Below are positions 54,575-63,169 of a stretch of 64,000 nucleotides of DNA, piece by piece; within the stretch, counting starts at the first letter, position 1, and every line of letters starts with the position of its first letter. Below the pieces are notes generated by a model that saw only the letters and a program-made list of their open reading frames with translations, had not been told where the DNA came from and ran no database searches. The translations under genes were made by a program, and so were the position numbers. This stretch comes from Stenotrophomonas panacihumi (GTDB lineage Bacteria > Pseudomonadota > Gammaproteobacteria > Xanthomonadales > Xanthomonadaceae): the NCBI RefSeq assembly GCF_001431645.1, contig NZ_LLXU01000066.1, positions 1 through 64,000 on the forward strand, written 5' to 3'.

Positions 54575-54603
54575 ATCCGGCGGCGCTTACGCCGCCGGAT
54601 TTT
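54575..54603. terminator. Stem-loop overlapping a stop codon, possible terminator
   Basis: A perfect 11-bp stem (ATCCGGCGGCG / CGCCGCCGGAT) with a 4-base loop. The TAA stop of the 82-residue minus-strand gene lies at the loop. The T-tract (TTTT) follows on the plus strand, opposite to that gene, so the direction of termination is unclear. Confidence 0.5.
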
Positions 54604-54835
54604 CCTCAAAGATGAGCCATGCAATGCCGCGCTGCTCGAAGTTCAGCACCCTGACATTGCCGGCGGCATCGGTATAGCGGGCCGCCGCGACCTTCGTTGC
54701 GTCGCCCAGGAAACTAAGCACCACCCATGCAACCGTCGGATCGCGCTGCGCAAGGAACTGCCGCGCCGCGCGACCAGGCGTACTGGCTTCGAATACTGCG
54801 ATTTCTTCCAGCGTCAAATCGGGAAACTCATGCAT
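54587..54835 (-). CDS. Hypothetical 82-residue protein
   Basis: A small soluble protein beginning MHEFPDLTLEEIAVFEASTP, with a central VAWVVLSFLGDA strand and a C-terminal RGIAWLIFEENPAA. No signal or membrane segment. A slightly longer start (MEPAMHEF) is also open. No family recognised; length and isolation resemble other orphan genes in this block. Confidence 0.55.
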   Translation of the reverse strand: MHEFPDLTLEEIAVFEASTPGRAARQFLAQRDPTVAWVVLSFLGDATKVAAARYTDAAGNVRVLNFEQRGIAWLIFEENPAA

Positions 54836-55037
54836 AGCTGGCTCCATCAGCGAGTTCGGGGCCGAGCGTATGAATGCGTTGCTGTATGCTCCCAATCCAA
54901 GCCGAATCGTCGTCAGGCCAGGTTCCGTTTGGTGTGCAGTTCGTGAGCAGCCGACATGGTGCAACGACGCTTCCTCAGGCGACTTCAAGGCATTGAACAC
55001 TGCTGTCGCGCACAAGGATCTGTGACAAGGGGACAAC

Positions 55038-55936
55038 ATGAAGCGCAACATCTGCTGGCCACCTCGGCGTGCGCAGTGCTGATCGCATGCGCATATGGCT
55101 GCATGCATTGGAGATCGGACATCGATTCGATCGGGGCATCCCCGAGAGCGGAAGCGGCCTCGATGAGCCCCATCCCGTTCGACAAGAATATGGGCGCTGC
55201 GGACAGCCACGGAACCTCATCGCCGACAAAGGTCTCGAACGAGTCGCTACAGAAGTTTCTGACGACGAAAGCTCGTGCCGAAGCGGGGAGTGCTGTCGCC
55301 CAGCGGGAGCTGGCCGAAATGTACGGACGGTGCATCCCGGTCAATATCAATCCGAGGAGATTCTTGCAGAGCATCGATGCAATAACGGCGCTGTCCAAAT
55401 CGCCCGCAAATGCGGAGGGGATGAAGCGCGTTGCCCGGGTGACCGCGGATGAGTGCGCATCAGTCGATAACGGGGCGATCATTCCGCTCGAAGCGCACGA
55501 CCTGTGGCTTCAGCAGGCTGCAAAGCAGGGAGACCTCGCCGCCCAGGCCCAAGTCTTCATGCGACCTGGCAAACGCCCGCAAGGCGACGAACTGCGGAAA
55601 TTCATGGACCAGGTCGTGGCCAGCAACGACCCCACCGCCATGTTCGAGATGGGGCAATTGGTTGAGGGGAATCCCTCCGGTGACGGCGCGGGCAGGTATT
55701 CCAGCGTCGCGGGTGACACCTTGACCGGCTACGCATGGAGCATCGTCGCCTGCCAGCGCGGACTGGACTGCGGAGCTGGCTCGCCGATCATGAATTCGGT
55801 GTGTCTCAACACCGGTGGCTGCTCCAGCCCGGATTTCGAGTCGTTCGTGCGGGACTATATTGTCACTACCGGCGATGCCGCCTTGCTCAATAGCAAGATC
55901 CAAGAAGTGGGCAGCCTTTTGCCCAACTCGAACTAG
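55038..55936 (+). pseudogene. Secreted or lipid-anchored protein gene with an N-terminal frameshift
   Basis: The body of about 300 residues is one clean frame with LQKFLTTKARAEAGSAVAQR, ELAEMYGRCIPVN, LWLQQAAKQGDLAAQAQVF and conserved cysteines near the end (CQRGLDCGAG, CLNTGGCSS). Its helical parts look like degenerate Sel1/TPR repeats. The natural start ATG-AAG-CGC-AAC (55038, after AAGGGGA) is one frame off. Adding one base near 55052 would fuse MKRNI to LLATSACAVLIACAYGC, a perfect signal peptide. An in-frame GTG at 55022 could still start an intact but poorly exported protein. Mutation or sequencing error cannot be separated here. Confidence 0.55.
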
Positions 55937-55957
55937 ATGCAAGTGACTGCAAAAAAA

Positions 55958-56033
55958 TGGTGGGCCGTGAAGGATTCGAACCTTCGACCAAAAGATTAAA
56001 AGTCTTCTGCTCTACCGACTGAGCTAACGGCCC
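55958..56033 (-). tRNA. tRNA-Lys (anticodon TTT)
   Basis: A 76-nt cloverleaf on the minus strand. The acceptor GGGCCGT pairs with ACGGCCC, followed by discriminator A and an encoded CCA. The D arm has AGCTCAGTCGGTAGAGC, the anticodon loop is CTTTTAA with anticodon TTT, and the T arm has GGTTCGAATCC. Its 3' end faces the accessory block at 50.2-55.9 kb. Confidence 0.97.
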
Positions 56034-56102
56034 TTGCGCGCCCGGCCTTGCACCGGGGCGTGCATTCTACCCCAGCGGGGGCCGGGGGCGAAGTCCTGCA
56101 GT

Positions 56103-56771
56103 TCAGGCATACCGGGTCGGGTCGGACACGCCGGCGTCGGCGAAGCCCGCCGCGCGCAGGCGGCAGGCATCGCAATGCCCGCATGCGCGGCCGTCCGCGT
56201 CGGCCTGGTAGCACGACACGGTCAGGCCGAAATCCACGCCCAGGCGCACGCCCTCGCGCACGATGTCCGCCTTGCTCAGGAACTGCAGCGGCGCATGCAC
56301 GCGCAGGCCCGCGCCTTCCACGCCCGCCTTCGTGGCGAGGTTGGCCAGCGCCTGGAACGCGGCGATGAACTCCGGGCGGCAATCCGGGTAGCCGGAATAG
56401 TCCACCGCGTTGACGCCGCAGAAGATGTCGTTCGCGCCCAGCACTTCCGCCCAGCCCAGGGCCAGCGACAGCATGATGGTGTTGCGCGCCGGCACGTAAG
56501 TCGAGGGAATGCCCTCCCCGCCCGCTTCCGGCACGTCGATGGCGTCATCCGTCAGGGCTGAGCCGCCGATGCTGCGCAGGTCCACGTCCACCACCTTGTG
56601 CGCGACCACGCCCAGCGCTTCGGCCACGCGCGCGGCGGCGGCCAGTTCGGAAGTATGGCGCTGGCCGTAGCGCACGCTCAGCGCATGCACGGCGAAGCCC
56701 TGCTCCTGGGCGATGGCGATGACGGCGGCGGAGTCCATGCCACCGGAAAGGAGGACGACGGCTTTCTTCAT
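56103..56771 (-). CDS. queC: 7-cyano-7-deazaguanine synthase QueC
   Basis: A 222-residue PP-loop ATPase converting 7-carboxy-7-deazaguanine to preQ0 for queuosine. It has the ATP loop [13 protein letters not shown] (about residues 5-17), the [12 protein letters not shown] segment and four zinc cysteines in the C-terminal [19 protein letters not shown]. The length fits the family (about 225-231). It follows queE by 60 bp in the same direction, giving the two consecutive steps of the pathway. Confidence 0.96.
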   Translation of the reverse strand: MKKAVVLLSGGMDSAAVIAIAQEQGFAVHALSVRYGQRHTSELAAAARVAEALGVVAHKVVDVDLRSIGGSALTDDAIDVPEAGGEGIPSTYVPARNTIMLSLALGWAEVLGANDIFCGVNAVDYSGYPDCRPEFIAAFQALANLATKAGVEGAGLRVHAPLQFLSKADIVREGVRLGVDFGLTVSCYQADADGRACGHCDACRLRAAGFADAGVSDPTRYA

Positions 56772-56831
56772 GGGAAACGGCTTCGAAGGGGGTGGGACAA
56801 GCCTACGCCAGCGCGGCGCGGGCCGCGCGGG

Positions 56832-57512
56832 TCAACGGCCCGGCTCGTCGTTCCACAGCAGCTTGTGCAGCTGCATCTGGAAGCGCACTGGCAGGCGGTC
56901 GGCGACGATCCAGTCGGCCAGCTCGCGCGGCGTGACTTCGCTCTTGCTCGGTGAGAACCACACGGTGCACACGCGGTCCAGGCCGCGCTCGCGCACGATC
57001 TCGCGCGCCCATTCGTAATCGGCGCGGCTGCACAGCACGAACTTGATCTGGTCGCGCGCGGTGAGCAGCGGCAGGTTTTCCCAGCGGTTGCGGTGTTCCT
57101 CGGCCGAGCCGGGGGTCTTGATGTCCACCACGCGCGACACCCGCGGATCGACCTCGGCCACATCCAGCGCACCGGAGGTTTCCAGCGAGACGTCGAGCCC
57201 GGCGTCGCACAGGCGGCGCAGCAGCACCAGGCAGCGCTTCTGCGCCAGCGGCTCGCCACCGGTCACGCAGACGTGGCGCACGCCCTGGTCGAGCACGTGC
57301 TTGACGATGTCGTCGATGTCCCACCATTCGCCGCCATGGAAGGCGTAGGCCGTATCGCAGTACTGGCAGCGCAGCGGGCAGCCGGTCAGGCGCACGAACA
57401 CGGTCGGCCAGCCGGCGGTGTCGGCTTCGCCCTGCAGGGACAGGAAAATTTCGGTGATCTTCAATCGCGGCAGGGGCGACTGGATGATCTCGCTGGGGAC
57501 GGCGGCGTTCAT
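56832..57512 (-). CDS. queE: 7-carboxy-7-deazaguanine synthase QueE
   Basis: A 226-residue radical SAM enzyme of queuosine synthesis. The iron-sulfur motif is in GCPLRCQYCDTAY (C-x3-C-x2-C, about residues 47-59). FLSLQGEADTAGWPTVFVRL precedes it, and VCVTGGEPLAQ gives the SAM-binding GGE. It opens the path from CPH4 to preQ0. It lies 46 bp after cpoB, at the end of the tol-pal run, a gene order common in gammaproteobacteria. Confidence 0.95.
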   Translation of the reverse strand: MNAAVPSEIIQSPLPRLKITEIFLSLQGEADTAGWPTVFVRLTGCPLRCQYCDTAYAFHGGEWWDIDDIVKHVLDQGVRHVCVTGGEPLAQKRCLVLLRRLCDAGLDVSLETSGALDVAEVDPRVSRVVDIKTPGSAEEHRNRWENLPLLTARDQIKFVLCSRADYEWAREIVRERGLDRVCTVWFSPSKSEVTPRELADWIVADRLPVRFQMQLHKLLWNDEPGR

Positions 57513-57558
57513 GGCGGGGAATTATGCGCCCGCCCGGCAAAGGAGAACGCGAGGGGGA

Positions 57559-58389
57559 TCAGCGCAGGGCCTGGCCGATCTGGATCGAATGCAGCCGGTC
57601 CTGCGCCACGCGGGCGGCATCGGTACCGGGATATCGGCTCACGACGTCCTGCAGGGTCTGCTCGGCGGCGCGGGCATCGCCTTCGCCGTACTGGGACAGG
57701 CCCAGCTTGAGCAGGCCACCGGCGGCCTTGTCGTGGGTCGGGTAACGGGCCAGCAGGTCGCGGAACTGCGCCTCGGCCATCTGGAAATTGCGGGTGGCGT
57801 AGTAGCTTTCGCCCAGCCAGTACAGCGCGTTCGGGGTATAGACGCCGTTCGGGTACAGCTCCAGGAAGCTCTGGAACAGCTGCGCGGAATCGTCGTACTT
57901 GCCGTTCTTCAATGCATCGAAGGCGACGTTGTAGGAAGTGCGCTCGTCGCCACTGGCGGCAAGCGCGCCCGGATCGCCATGCACCGACGGCGCGCGTTCC
58001 TGCACGGCGGCGGCGGGAGCCGGCTTGGCGGCGGCGGGCTTGCCCGTCGGCGCGGGAGCCGGGGTGTTGGCCGGCGGCAACGGGGGCACGGCGCCTCCGG
58101 TTCCTTCCAGCCGGTTCAAGCGGCCATCCAGGTCCAGGTACTGGTCCTTGCTGGTCTGCTTGAGCTGTTCGTTCTCGTGCTGAAGCTGCTCGACGGTGGA
58201 CTGGAGGTTCTGCACGGTGGAGCGCAGTTCCTGCAGCTGGTTGAGCAGGTCGGTATTGGCCTGGCTGTTGTTGGCCTGCGATTCGAGCACGGCCACGCGG
58301 TCGGCGAGGCTGGCCCGCTGCGCATGCACCGGCGCGGCGACCACGAGGGTCGCCGCGACGGCCAGGGTAGTGATTACCCGGAGCAACAT
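57559..58389 (-). CDS. cpoB: Cell-division coordinator CpoB (YbgF)
   Basis: A 276-residue periplasmic protein: signal peptide (MLLRVITTLAVAATLVVAAP), a coiled coil (about residues 28-95) that trimerises, a Pro/Ala-rich linker (about 100-145) and C-terminal TPR repeats (about 150-270; YNVAFDALKNGKYDDSAQLF, ALYWLGESYYATRNFQMAEA). CpoB links PBP1B and Tol-Pal during septal constriction. Starts 6 bp after the pal stop. Confidence 0.94.
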   Translation of the reverse strand: MLLRVITTLAVAATLVVAAPVHAQRASLADRVAVLESQANNSQANTDLLNQLQELRSTVQNLQSTVEQLQHENEQLKQTSKDQYLDLDGRLNRLEGTGGAVPPLPPANTPAPAPTGKPAAAKPAPAAAVQERAPSVHGDPGALAASGDERTSYNVAFDALKNGKYDDSAQLFQSFLELYPNGVYTPNALYWLGESYYATRNFQMAEAQFRDLLARYPTHDKAAGGLLKLGLSQYGEGDARAAEQTLQDVVSRYPGTDAARVAQDRLHSIQIGQALR

Positions 58390-58395
58390 GACTGC

Positions 58396-58908
58396 TTACT
58401 TCGCGGTGTACACGATCTCGACGCGACGGTTCTGCGACCAGCAGGCCTCGTTCGAGTCGGTGCAGACCGGACGCTCTTCGCCGTAGCTGACGACGGTCAG
58501 CTGGCTGCCCGAGCCACCGTTGGCCTGGAGGGCCGAGGACACGCCGTTGCCACGACGCTCACCCAGGGCCTGGTTGTAGGCGCGCGAGCCACGCTCGTCG
58601 GTGTTGCCTTCCAGGGTGATGCGGGCCGACGGACGGTCACGCAGGTACTTGGCGTGGCACGCCATGATGGCCTGGAACTCCGGCTTCACGGTGTCCTGGT
58701 CGAAGTCGAAGTAGACGACGCGCTGACGCAGGCAAGCGTCGGTATCCAGGTCGCCCGGGCCGTACAGGCCGGAGGTCGACGGCTGGGCCGGGACGGCGGT
58801 GCCGGTGTCAACAGGAGCCTGCGGCTGCTCCTTGACCTTCTTCGAACAGCCGGCCAGGGCGGCAACAGACAGCAGCGAAACAAGCAGGACGCGGGTGGAC
58901 TTGTTCAT
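58396..58908 (-). CDS. pal: Peptidoglycan-associated lipoprotein Pal
   Basis: A 170-residue outer-membrane lipoprotein with lipobox LAGC (MNKSTRVLLVSLLSVAALAG before the Cys), a short Pro-rich tether and an OmpA-type peptidoglycan-binding domain (about residues 60-170; ITLEGNTDERGSRAYNQALG). The Asp and Arg that hold diaminopimelate are in TDERGSRAYN. It works with TolB to hold the outer membrane to the wall at division. Confidence 0.96.
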   Translation of the reverse strand: MNKSTRVLLVSLLSVAALAGCSKKVKEQPQAPVDTGTAVPAQPSTSGLYGPGDLDTDACLRQRVVYFDFDQDTVKPEFQAIMACHAKYLRDRPSARITLEGNTDERGSRAYNQALGERRGNGVSSALQANGGSGSQLTVVSYGEERPVCTDSNEACWSQNRRVEIVYTAK

Positions 58909-58971
58909 GGCGATACCTTTTGGTGGCTCCTAAGCCAATGAGGGGTGTTTAACGCAAGCGAAATATTAACA

Positions 58972-60288
58972 TTAACGCGCGGTCCGGTAGGGGCCCCAAG
59001 AGGGTTCCCTCACGTCGCCGTCAGCCAGGACCAACCGCTGGCGCACCCGGCCATCGGTCGAAACGGCGTACAGCACGCCGCGCCCCCCCTCGCGGGCGGC
59101 ATAGAGGATCATGCTGGCGTTGGGCGCGAAGCTCGGCGATTCGTCGAGATTGCCCATGGAAACCGTGTTCCAGCTCGGCGAGCCGAGGCTGCGGTCCATC
59201 ACCGCGATCTTGTAGGAGTTGCCCGCGCCCTGGGCGACGGCGATCTTCTTGCCGTCGTAGGAGACGCTGGCCTTGGCGTTGTAGTTGCCCTGGAAGCTCA
59301 CCCGGCTGGCGCTGCCGCCGCTGGCCGCGACCTGGTAGATCTGCGGGCGGCCGCCACGGTCGGAGGTGAAGTAGATGGTGTTGCCGTCCGCGCTCCAGGT
59401 CGGCTCGGTATCGATGCCGAAGTGGTTGGTCAACTGGGTCAGCTGCTTGCTGCCCAGGTCCATGACGTAGATTTCCGGGTTGCCGCTGCGCGACAGCGCC
59501 ATGGCCAGCTTGCGGCCGTCCGGCGAGAACGACGGGGCGCTGTTGATGCCGCGGAAGCTGGCGACCAGCTCACGGCCGCCGGTGGCGATGTCCTGCACGT
59601 AGATCGAGGAGTTGCCGCGCTCGAAGCTCACGTAGGCCAGCTTGCGGCCGTCCGGGCTCCAGTCCGGCGAGAGCAGCGGCTCGGCCGAACGCACGATGGT
59701 CTGCGGGTTGTAGCCGTCCGAGTCGGCCACCATCAGCGCGTAACGCATGTTGCCGCCGCTGCCGCTGGCGGTGATGTAGGCGATGCGGGTCCAGAACGCG
59801 CCGCGCACGCCGGTGATCTTCTCGTAGATGGCATCGGCCATCTGGTGGGCGACGTCGCGCATGGCGTTGCTGCGCGCGGTCATCGCCAGGCCGAGCAGGC
59901 GCTCGCCCTTGGCCACGTCGAACAGCTCGTACTCCACGCGGTAGGCGCCTTCGCCGGCATCCATGACGCGGCCGACGACGATGTAGTTCTGCTTGAGCGC
60001 CTTCCAGGTCGGGAACTGGATCTCGCTGCCGCGGGTCGGCTTCTCGATGATCTGCGCGAGCGGCAGGCTGCGGAACTGGCCCGAGCGGTCCAGGTCGGCG
60101 GCGACCACGGCCGAGACATCGGTGTTCGGCGTGCCGGCCGAGCCCTGGTACGGCATGGGCACCACGGTGATCGGGGTGGCCGAGGCGTTGCCGCCGACGA
60201 TGTCGATTTCCAGGCCCCGCTGCTGCGCCATGGCGGCGAACGGCAGCAGGAGGGCGGCGAAAAGGGCTAACCAGCGCGGATTCTTCAT
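58972..60288 (-). CDS. tolB: Tol-Pal system periplasmic protein TolB
   Basis: A 438-residue protein with a signal peptide (MKNPRWLALFAALLLPFAAM), an N-terminal alpha/beta domain (about residues 25-160) and a six-bladed beta-propeller with repeated LSPDWSPDGRKLAYVSF-like units. It binds Pal and is released by TolA. The ATG was preferred to one 20 codons upstream because it starts the signal peptide. The 170-bp gap from tolA is the largest in the operon and could carry an internal promoter. Confidence 0.95.
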   Translation of the reverse strand: MKNPRWLALFAALLLPFAAMAQQRGLEIDIVGGNASATPITVVPMPYQGSAGTPNTDVSAVVAADLDRSGQFRSLPLAQIIEKPTRGSEIQFPTWKALKQNYIVVGRVMDAGEGAYRVEYELFDVAKGERLLGLAMTARSNAMRDVAHQMADAIYEKITGVRGAFWTRIAYITASGSGGNMRYALMVADSDGYNPQTIVRSAEPLLSPDWSPDGRKLAYVSFERGNSSIYVQDIATGGRELVASFRGINSAPSFSPDGRKLAMALSRSGNPEIYVMDLGSKQLTQLTNHFGIDTEPTWSADGNTIYFTSDRGGRPQIYQVAASGGSASRVSFQGNYNAKASVSYDGKKIAVAQGAGNSYKIAVMDRSLGSPSWNTVSMGNLDESPSFAPNASMILYAAREGGRGVLYAVSTDGRVRQRLVLADGDVREPSWGPYRTAR

Positions 60289-60458
60289 GGATCGCTCGGT
60301 GGCTCGAAAGAAAAAGTGAACAAGGGATAGCAAGCGCGAGGTGAACATTTTCGCAATCGTGAACAAAGACGGCGTGAAATGCCATCGCCGATCGGCGTCC
60401 GGCGGGGTGCGACGGCTCGCCCCATGGGGGGCGGACGCAGCTCGCCGCGGGACGCGCC

Positions 60459-61490
60459 TCAACGATCCTGCGCGGTGAAGTTGAAGGTCAGGTTGCGCTG
60501 GAAGACGGACTCGAAACCGCGATAGGGCAACGGCTGGGCGCGCATCACGGCGGCCTCCACCGAGCGCTTGCCGGCCTCGTCGAACGGGCATCCGGCCGAG
60601 ACCTGGGCCTCGACCACCTGCCCACCGGGCAGCTGGCGGATGTTGATGGTGCACTTCTGCCCCAACGGCACCGAATCCGGCCGCACCCACTGCGATAGCA
60701 CCGCCTGCTGGATCGCGGCAGCGTACTGCGCGGTGAGGTCGGTGTTGGTGCCTCCCTGCCCGGCCGTGGTCTGCGGCGCGGCCGAACTGTTGGCCGCGGC
60801 GGCCTTGGCGCGGGCGTCGGCCAGCTGGCGCAGCTTCTGCTCGGCCAGCTGCGCATCACGCTGGGCCTGCTCGCGCTGCTTGCGGATGTCGGCCAGCTTC
60901 TGCTCGCGCTCGGCCTGCGCCTGCGCGGCTTCGGCGGCCTTCTTCTTGTCGGCCTCTTCCTGCTGCTGCTTGGCCAGGCGCTGCTTCTGCTCGGCCTCTT
61001 CCTGGCGCTGGCGCTCGGTCAGGTCGATCTGCTCCTGGCGGCGCTTCTCTTCCTGTTCCTGCTTGGCCTTCTCCTCGGCGATGGCCATGGCGCTGACGCG
61101 CTCCTGGTCCACCTTGTCCGGTTCGGCCACGCGCTCCTGCGCCTGTTGCTGCTGCGGGGTCGGCGCGTCCTGCGGGCGCGGCTCGGGCACCGGCTGCGGC
61201 GGCGGCACGGTGTCTTCCGGCGCCTCGCGCACCGGCGTGGGCTCGGGCTGCGCCTGCACGGGCGTTTCGCGCAGGGCCTGGCGCGCGGCGCGCGCTTCGG
61301 ACGCACTCACTTCCAGGCTCGCTTCCAGGCTCGGGTCGCCGGCGGCCGGTTCGGTCTGGCGCTGCGGCGACCACAGCCAGGCGCCAATGAACACCAGCGC
61401 CACCAGCAGGTGGATGACCACCGCCAGGACGACCGGTCGGCCCCAACCTTCCTCGCGGGGCGGCAGCGGTGGCAGCGCGTCAGCGTGCAT
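60459..61490 (-). CDS. tolA: Tol-Pal inner-membrane linker TolA
   Basis: A 343-residue protein with one membrane helix (about residues 19-41; PVVLAVVIHLLVALVFIGAW), a long charged coiled coil rich in Gln, Glu, Ala and Lys (about 110-235) and a C-terminal TonB-like domain III with CTINIRQLPGGQVVEAQV and a Cys pair. It spans the periplasm and is energised by TolQ/TolR. Its start lies 11 bp inside tolR. Confidence 0.92.
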   Translation of the reverse strand: MHADALPPLPPREEGWGRPVVLAVVIHLLVALVFIGAWLWSPQRQTEPAAGDPSLEASLEVSASEARAARQALRETPVQAQPEPTPVREAPEDTVPPPQPVPEPRPQDAPTPQQQQAQERVAEPDKVDQERVSAMAIAEEKAKQEQEEKRRQEQIDLTERQRQEEAEQKQRLAKQQQEEADKKKAAEAAQAQAEREQKLADIRKQREQAQRDAQLAEQKLRQLADARAKAAAANSSAAPQTTAGQGGTNTDLTAQYAAAIQQAVLSQWVRPDSVPLGQKCTINIRQLPGGQVVEAQVSAGCPFDEAGKRSVEAAVMRAQPLPYRGFESVFQRNLTFNFTAQDR

Positions 61491-61905
61491 TGCCGCCCGA
61501 ATCGGTGAGCAGGCCGACCTTCTCCACGCGGGCGCGCTTGAGCGCGTCCATCGCGTCGATCACGCGCTGGTACGGCACGGTGCTGTCGGCGGCGACCACC
61601 ACGCGGGTGTTCTTGTCCTGCGCGACGATGGCGGCCAGCTGGGTGCGCAGGGCTTCGGCATCCACGGCCTGCTGCTTGCCATCAGGCAGCGTCAGGCCGA
61701 GCTGGCCGTCGCCATGCACGGTGACGACGATCGGGTCCTGCTTGCTCTCCAGCGCCTTGGCGCGGGAGGTCGGCAGGTCGACGTCGATGCTCAGGGTCAA
61801 CAGCGGCGCGGTGACCATGAAGATGATCAGCAGCACGAGCATCACGTCGATATACGGCACAACGTTGATCTCGGACTTGAGCTTGCGGCGTTTGCGGCGG
61901 GACAT
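61480..61905 (-). CDS. tolR: Tol-Pal proton-channel protein TolR
   Basis: A 141-residue ExbD/TolR protein: cytoplasmic basic tail (MSRRKRRKLKSEINVVPYID), a single membrane helix with the proton-carrying Asp in YIDVMLVLLIIFMV (about residue 20), and a periplasmic domain. It forms the proton channel with TolQ that powers TolA. The 39-bp gap to tolQ and overlap with tolA show one transcript. Confidence 0.95.
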   Translation of the reverse strand: MSRRKRRKLKSEINVVPYIDVMLVLLIIFMVTAPLLTLSIDVDLPTSRAKALESKQDPIVVTVHGDGQLGLTLPDGKQQAVDAEALRTQLAAIVAQDKNTRVVVAADSTVPYQRVIDAMDALKRARVEKVGLLTDSGGNAR

Positions 61906-61944
61906 GCGGTGCGTCTCCTCGGGCTCCTGCGCGACGGGCGGCGC

Positions 61945-62715
61945 TTATTCGTCGGCGCCGGCCTGGCGCTGCAGGATCGAGCTGAACTCGTCGGCGAAGG
62001 TTTCGTAGCGCACGGACAGGCGCTCGACGCGGGTGGTGAAGCGGTTGTAGGCCCACACCGCCGGGATCGCCACGAACAGGCCGATGGCGGTGGCGAACAG
62101 CGCCTCCGAGATGCCCGGCGCGACGGCCGCGATGCCGGCCTGCTCGCCGCTGGAGACCATGTCGTGCATGGTCACCATGATGCCGAACACGGTGCCGACC
62201 AGGCCGACGTACGGCGCGGTGGAACCGATGTTGGCCAGCAGCTCCAGGTTGCGCTCGATCTGGTCGACCTCGCGCGTCATCGTGGTGCGCATGGCGCGCT
62301 GGGCGCCCTCGAGCTGGCCGCGGGCGTCCATGCGGCGACGGTCGCGCAGGCGGCTGAACTCGCGGTAGCCGGCTTCGAAGATCGCTTCCAGGCCGTTGAC
62401 CGAGCGGTTGCGGTCGGTGGCCGAGGCGTACAGCTTGCCGAGGTCGGCGCCGGACCAGAAGCGGTTCTCGAAGTCGTCGGCCTCGCGGTTGGCGTTCTTG
62501 TAGATGCGCGCCTTGCGGAAAATGATGACCCAGCTGATGAACGAGCCGACCAGCAGCAGCAGGACGATCAGCTTGACCGGGATGCTCGCGCGCGCGATCA
62601 GTTCCAGGTAGTTGATGTTGCCCGTGTGCGCGACGGTCTGCGCGGCGGCTTGGGTGACGTCCGGCGGCAGCGTCTCGACGACGGCGTCCTGCAGGGCCAG
62701 GAGCAAAGCGATCAT
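61945..62715 (-). CDS. tolQ: Tol-Pal motor protein TolQ
   Basis: A 256-residue MotA/TolQ/ExbB protein with three membrane helices: one near the N-terminus (about residues 35-57; LIVLLLLVGSFISWVIIF) and two in the C-terminal half (about 160-215; NIGSTAPYVGLVGTVFGIMV; IGLFVAIPAVWAYN). It forms the stator ring around TolR. Length is slightly above E. coli TolQ (230) because of a longer N-terminus. Confidence 0.95.
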   Translation of the reverse strand: MIALLLALQDAVVETLPPDVTQAAAQTVAHTGNINYLELIARASIPVKLIVLLLLVGSFISWVIIFRKARIYKNANREADDFENRFWSGADLGKLYASATDRNRSVNGLEAIFEAGYREFSRLRDRRRMDARGQLEGAQRAMRTTMTREVDQIERNLELLANIGSTAPYVGLVGTVFGIMVTMHDMVSSGEQAGIAAVAPGISEALFATAIGLFVAIPAVWAYNRFTTRVERLSVRYETFADEFSSILQRQAGADE

Positions 62716-62725
62716 CCGTTGTTCC

Positions 62726-63169
62726 TCAGTGTTCGGATTCTATGATTTCCAGGGCTTTCAAGCGTGCGTACAGCGCGTCCTCGAGGCCGCGGGGCCGGAA
62801 CGTGGCCGCCTCCAGCGCCGCCACCTTGACCTCGGCGGCGATCAGCAGCACGCCCTGCCGGACGATGCGCTGCTCGAACACCAGGCTGGCCTTGCGGCAC
62901 TGGCGCAGGATGACCTCCACCTCCAGCGCATCGTCCAGCCGCGCCGGCTTGAGGAAGTCCACCCGCATCGACCGCACCGCGAACACCAGCCCGTGGTCCT
63001 GCCGCGTACTTTCCTGCCCGTAGCCCAGCGAACGCATCCATTCCGTGCGCGCCCGCTCCATGAAGGCGACGTAGCGCGCATGGTAGACCACGCCACCGGC
63101 GTCGGTATCTTCCCAGTAAACCCGTGTCGGCCAACTGAATCGCGGCACGACGGCATTGGCATCGCTCAA
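62726..63169 (-). CDS. ybgC: Acyl-CoA thioesterase YbgC
   Basis: A 147-residue hotdog-fold thioesterase of the 4HBT family: [20 protein letters not shown] (about residues 17-36) holds the catalytic Asp and the HxRY segment, followed by [15 protein letters not shown]. In E. coli YbgC is the first gene of the tol-pal operon and may act on phospholipid-linked acyl groups. The ATG overlaps the ruvB stop (ATGA). Confidence 0.93.
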   Translation of the reverse strand: MSDANAVVPRFSWPTRVYWEDTDAGGVVYHARYVAFMERARTEWMRSLGYGQESTRQDHGLVFAVRSMRVDFLKPARLDDALEVEVILRQCRKASLVFEQRIVRQGVLLIAAEVKVAALEAATFRPRGLEDALYARLKALEIIESEH

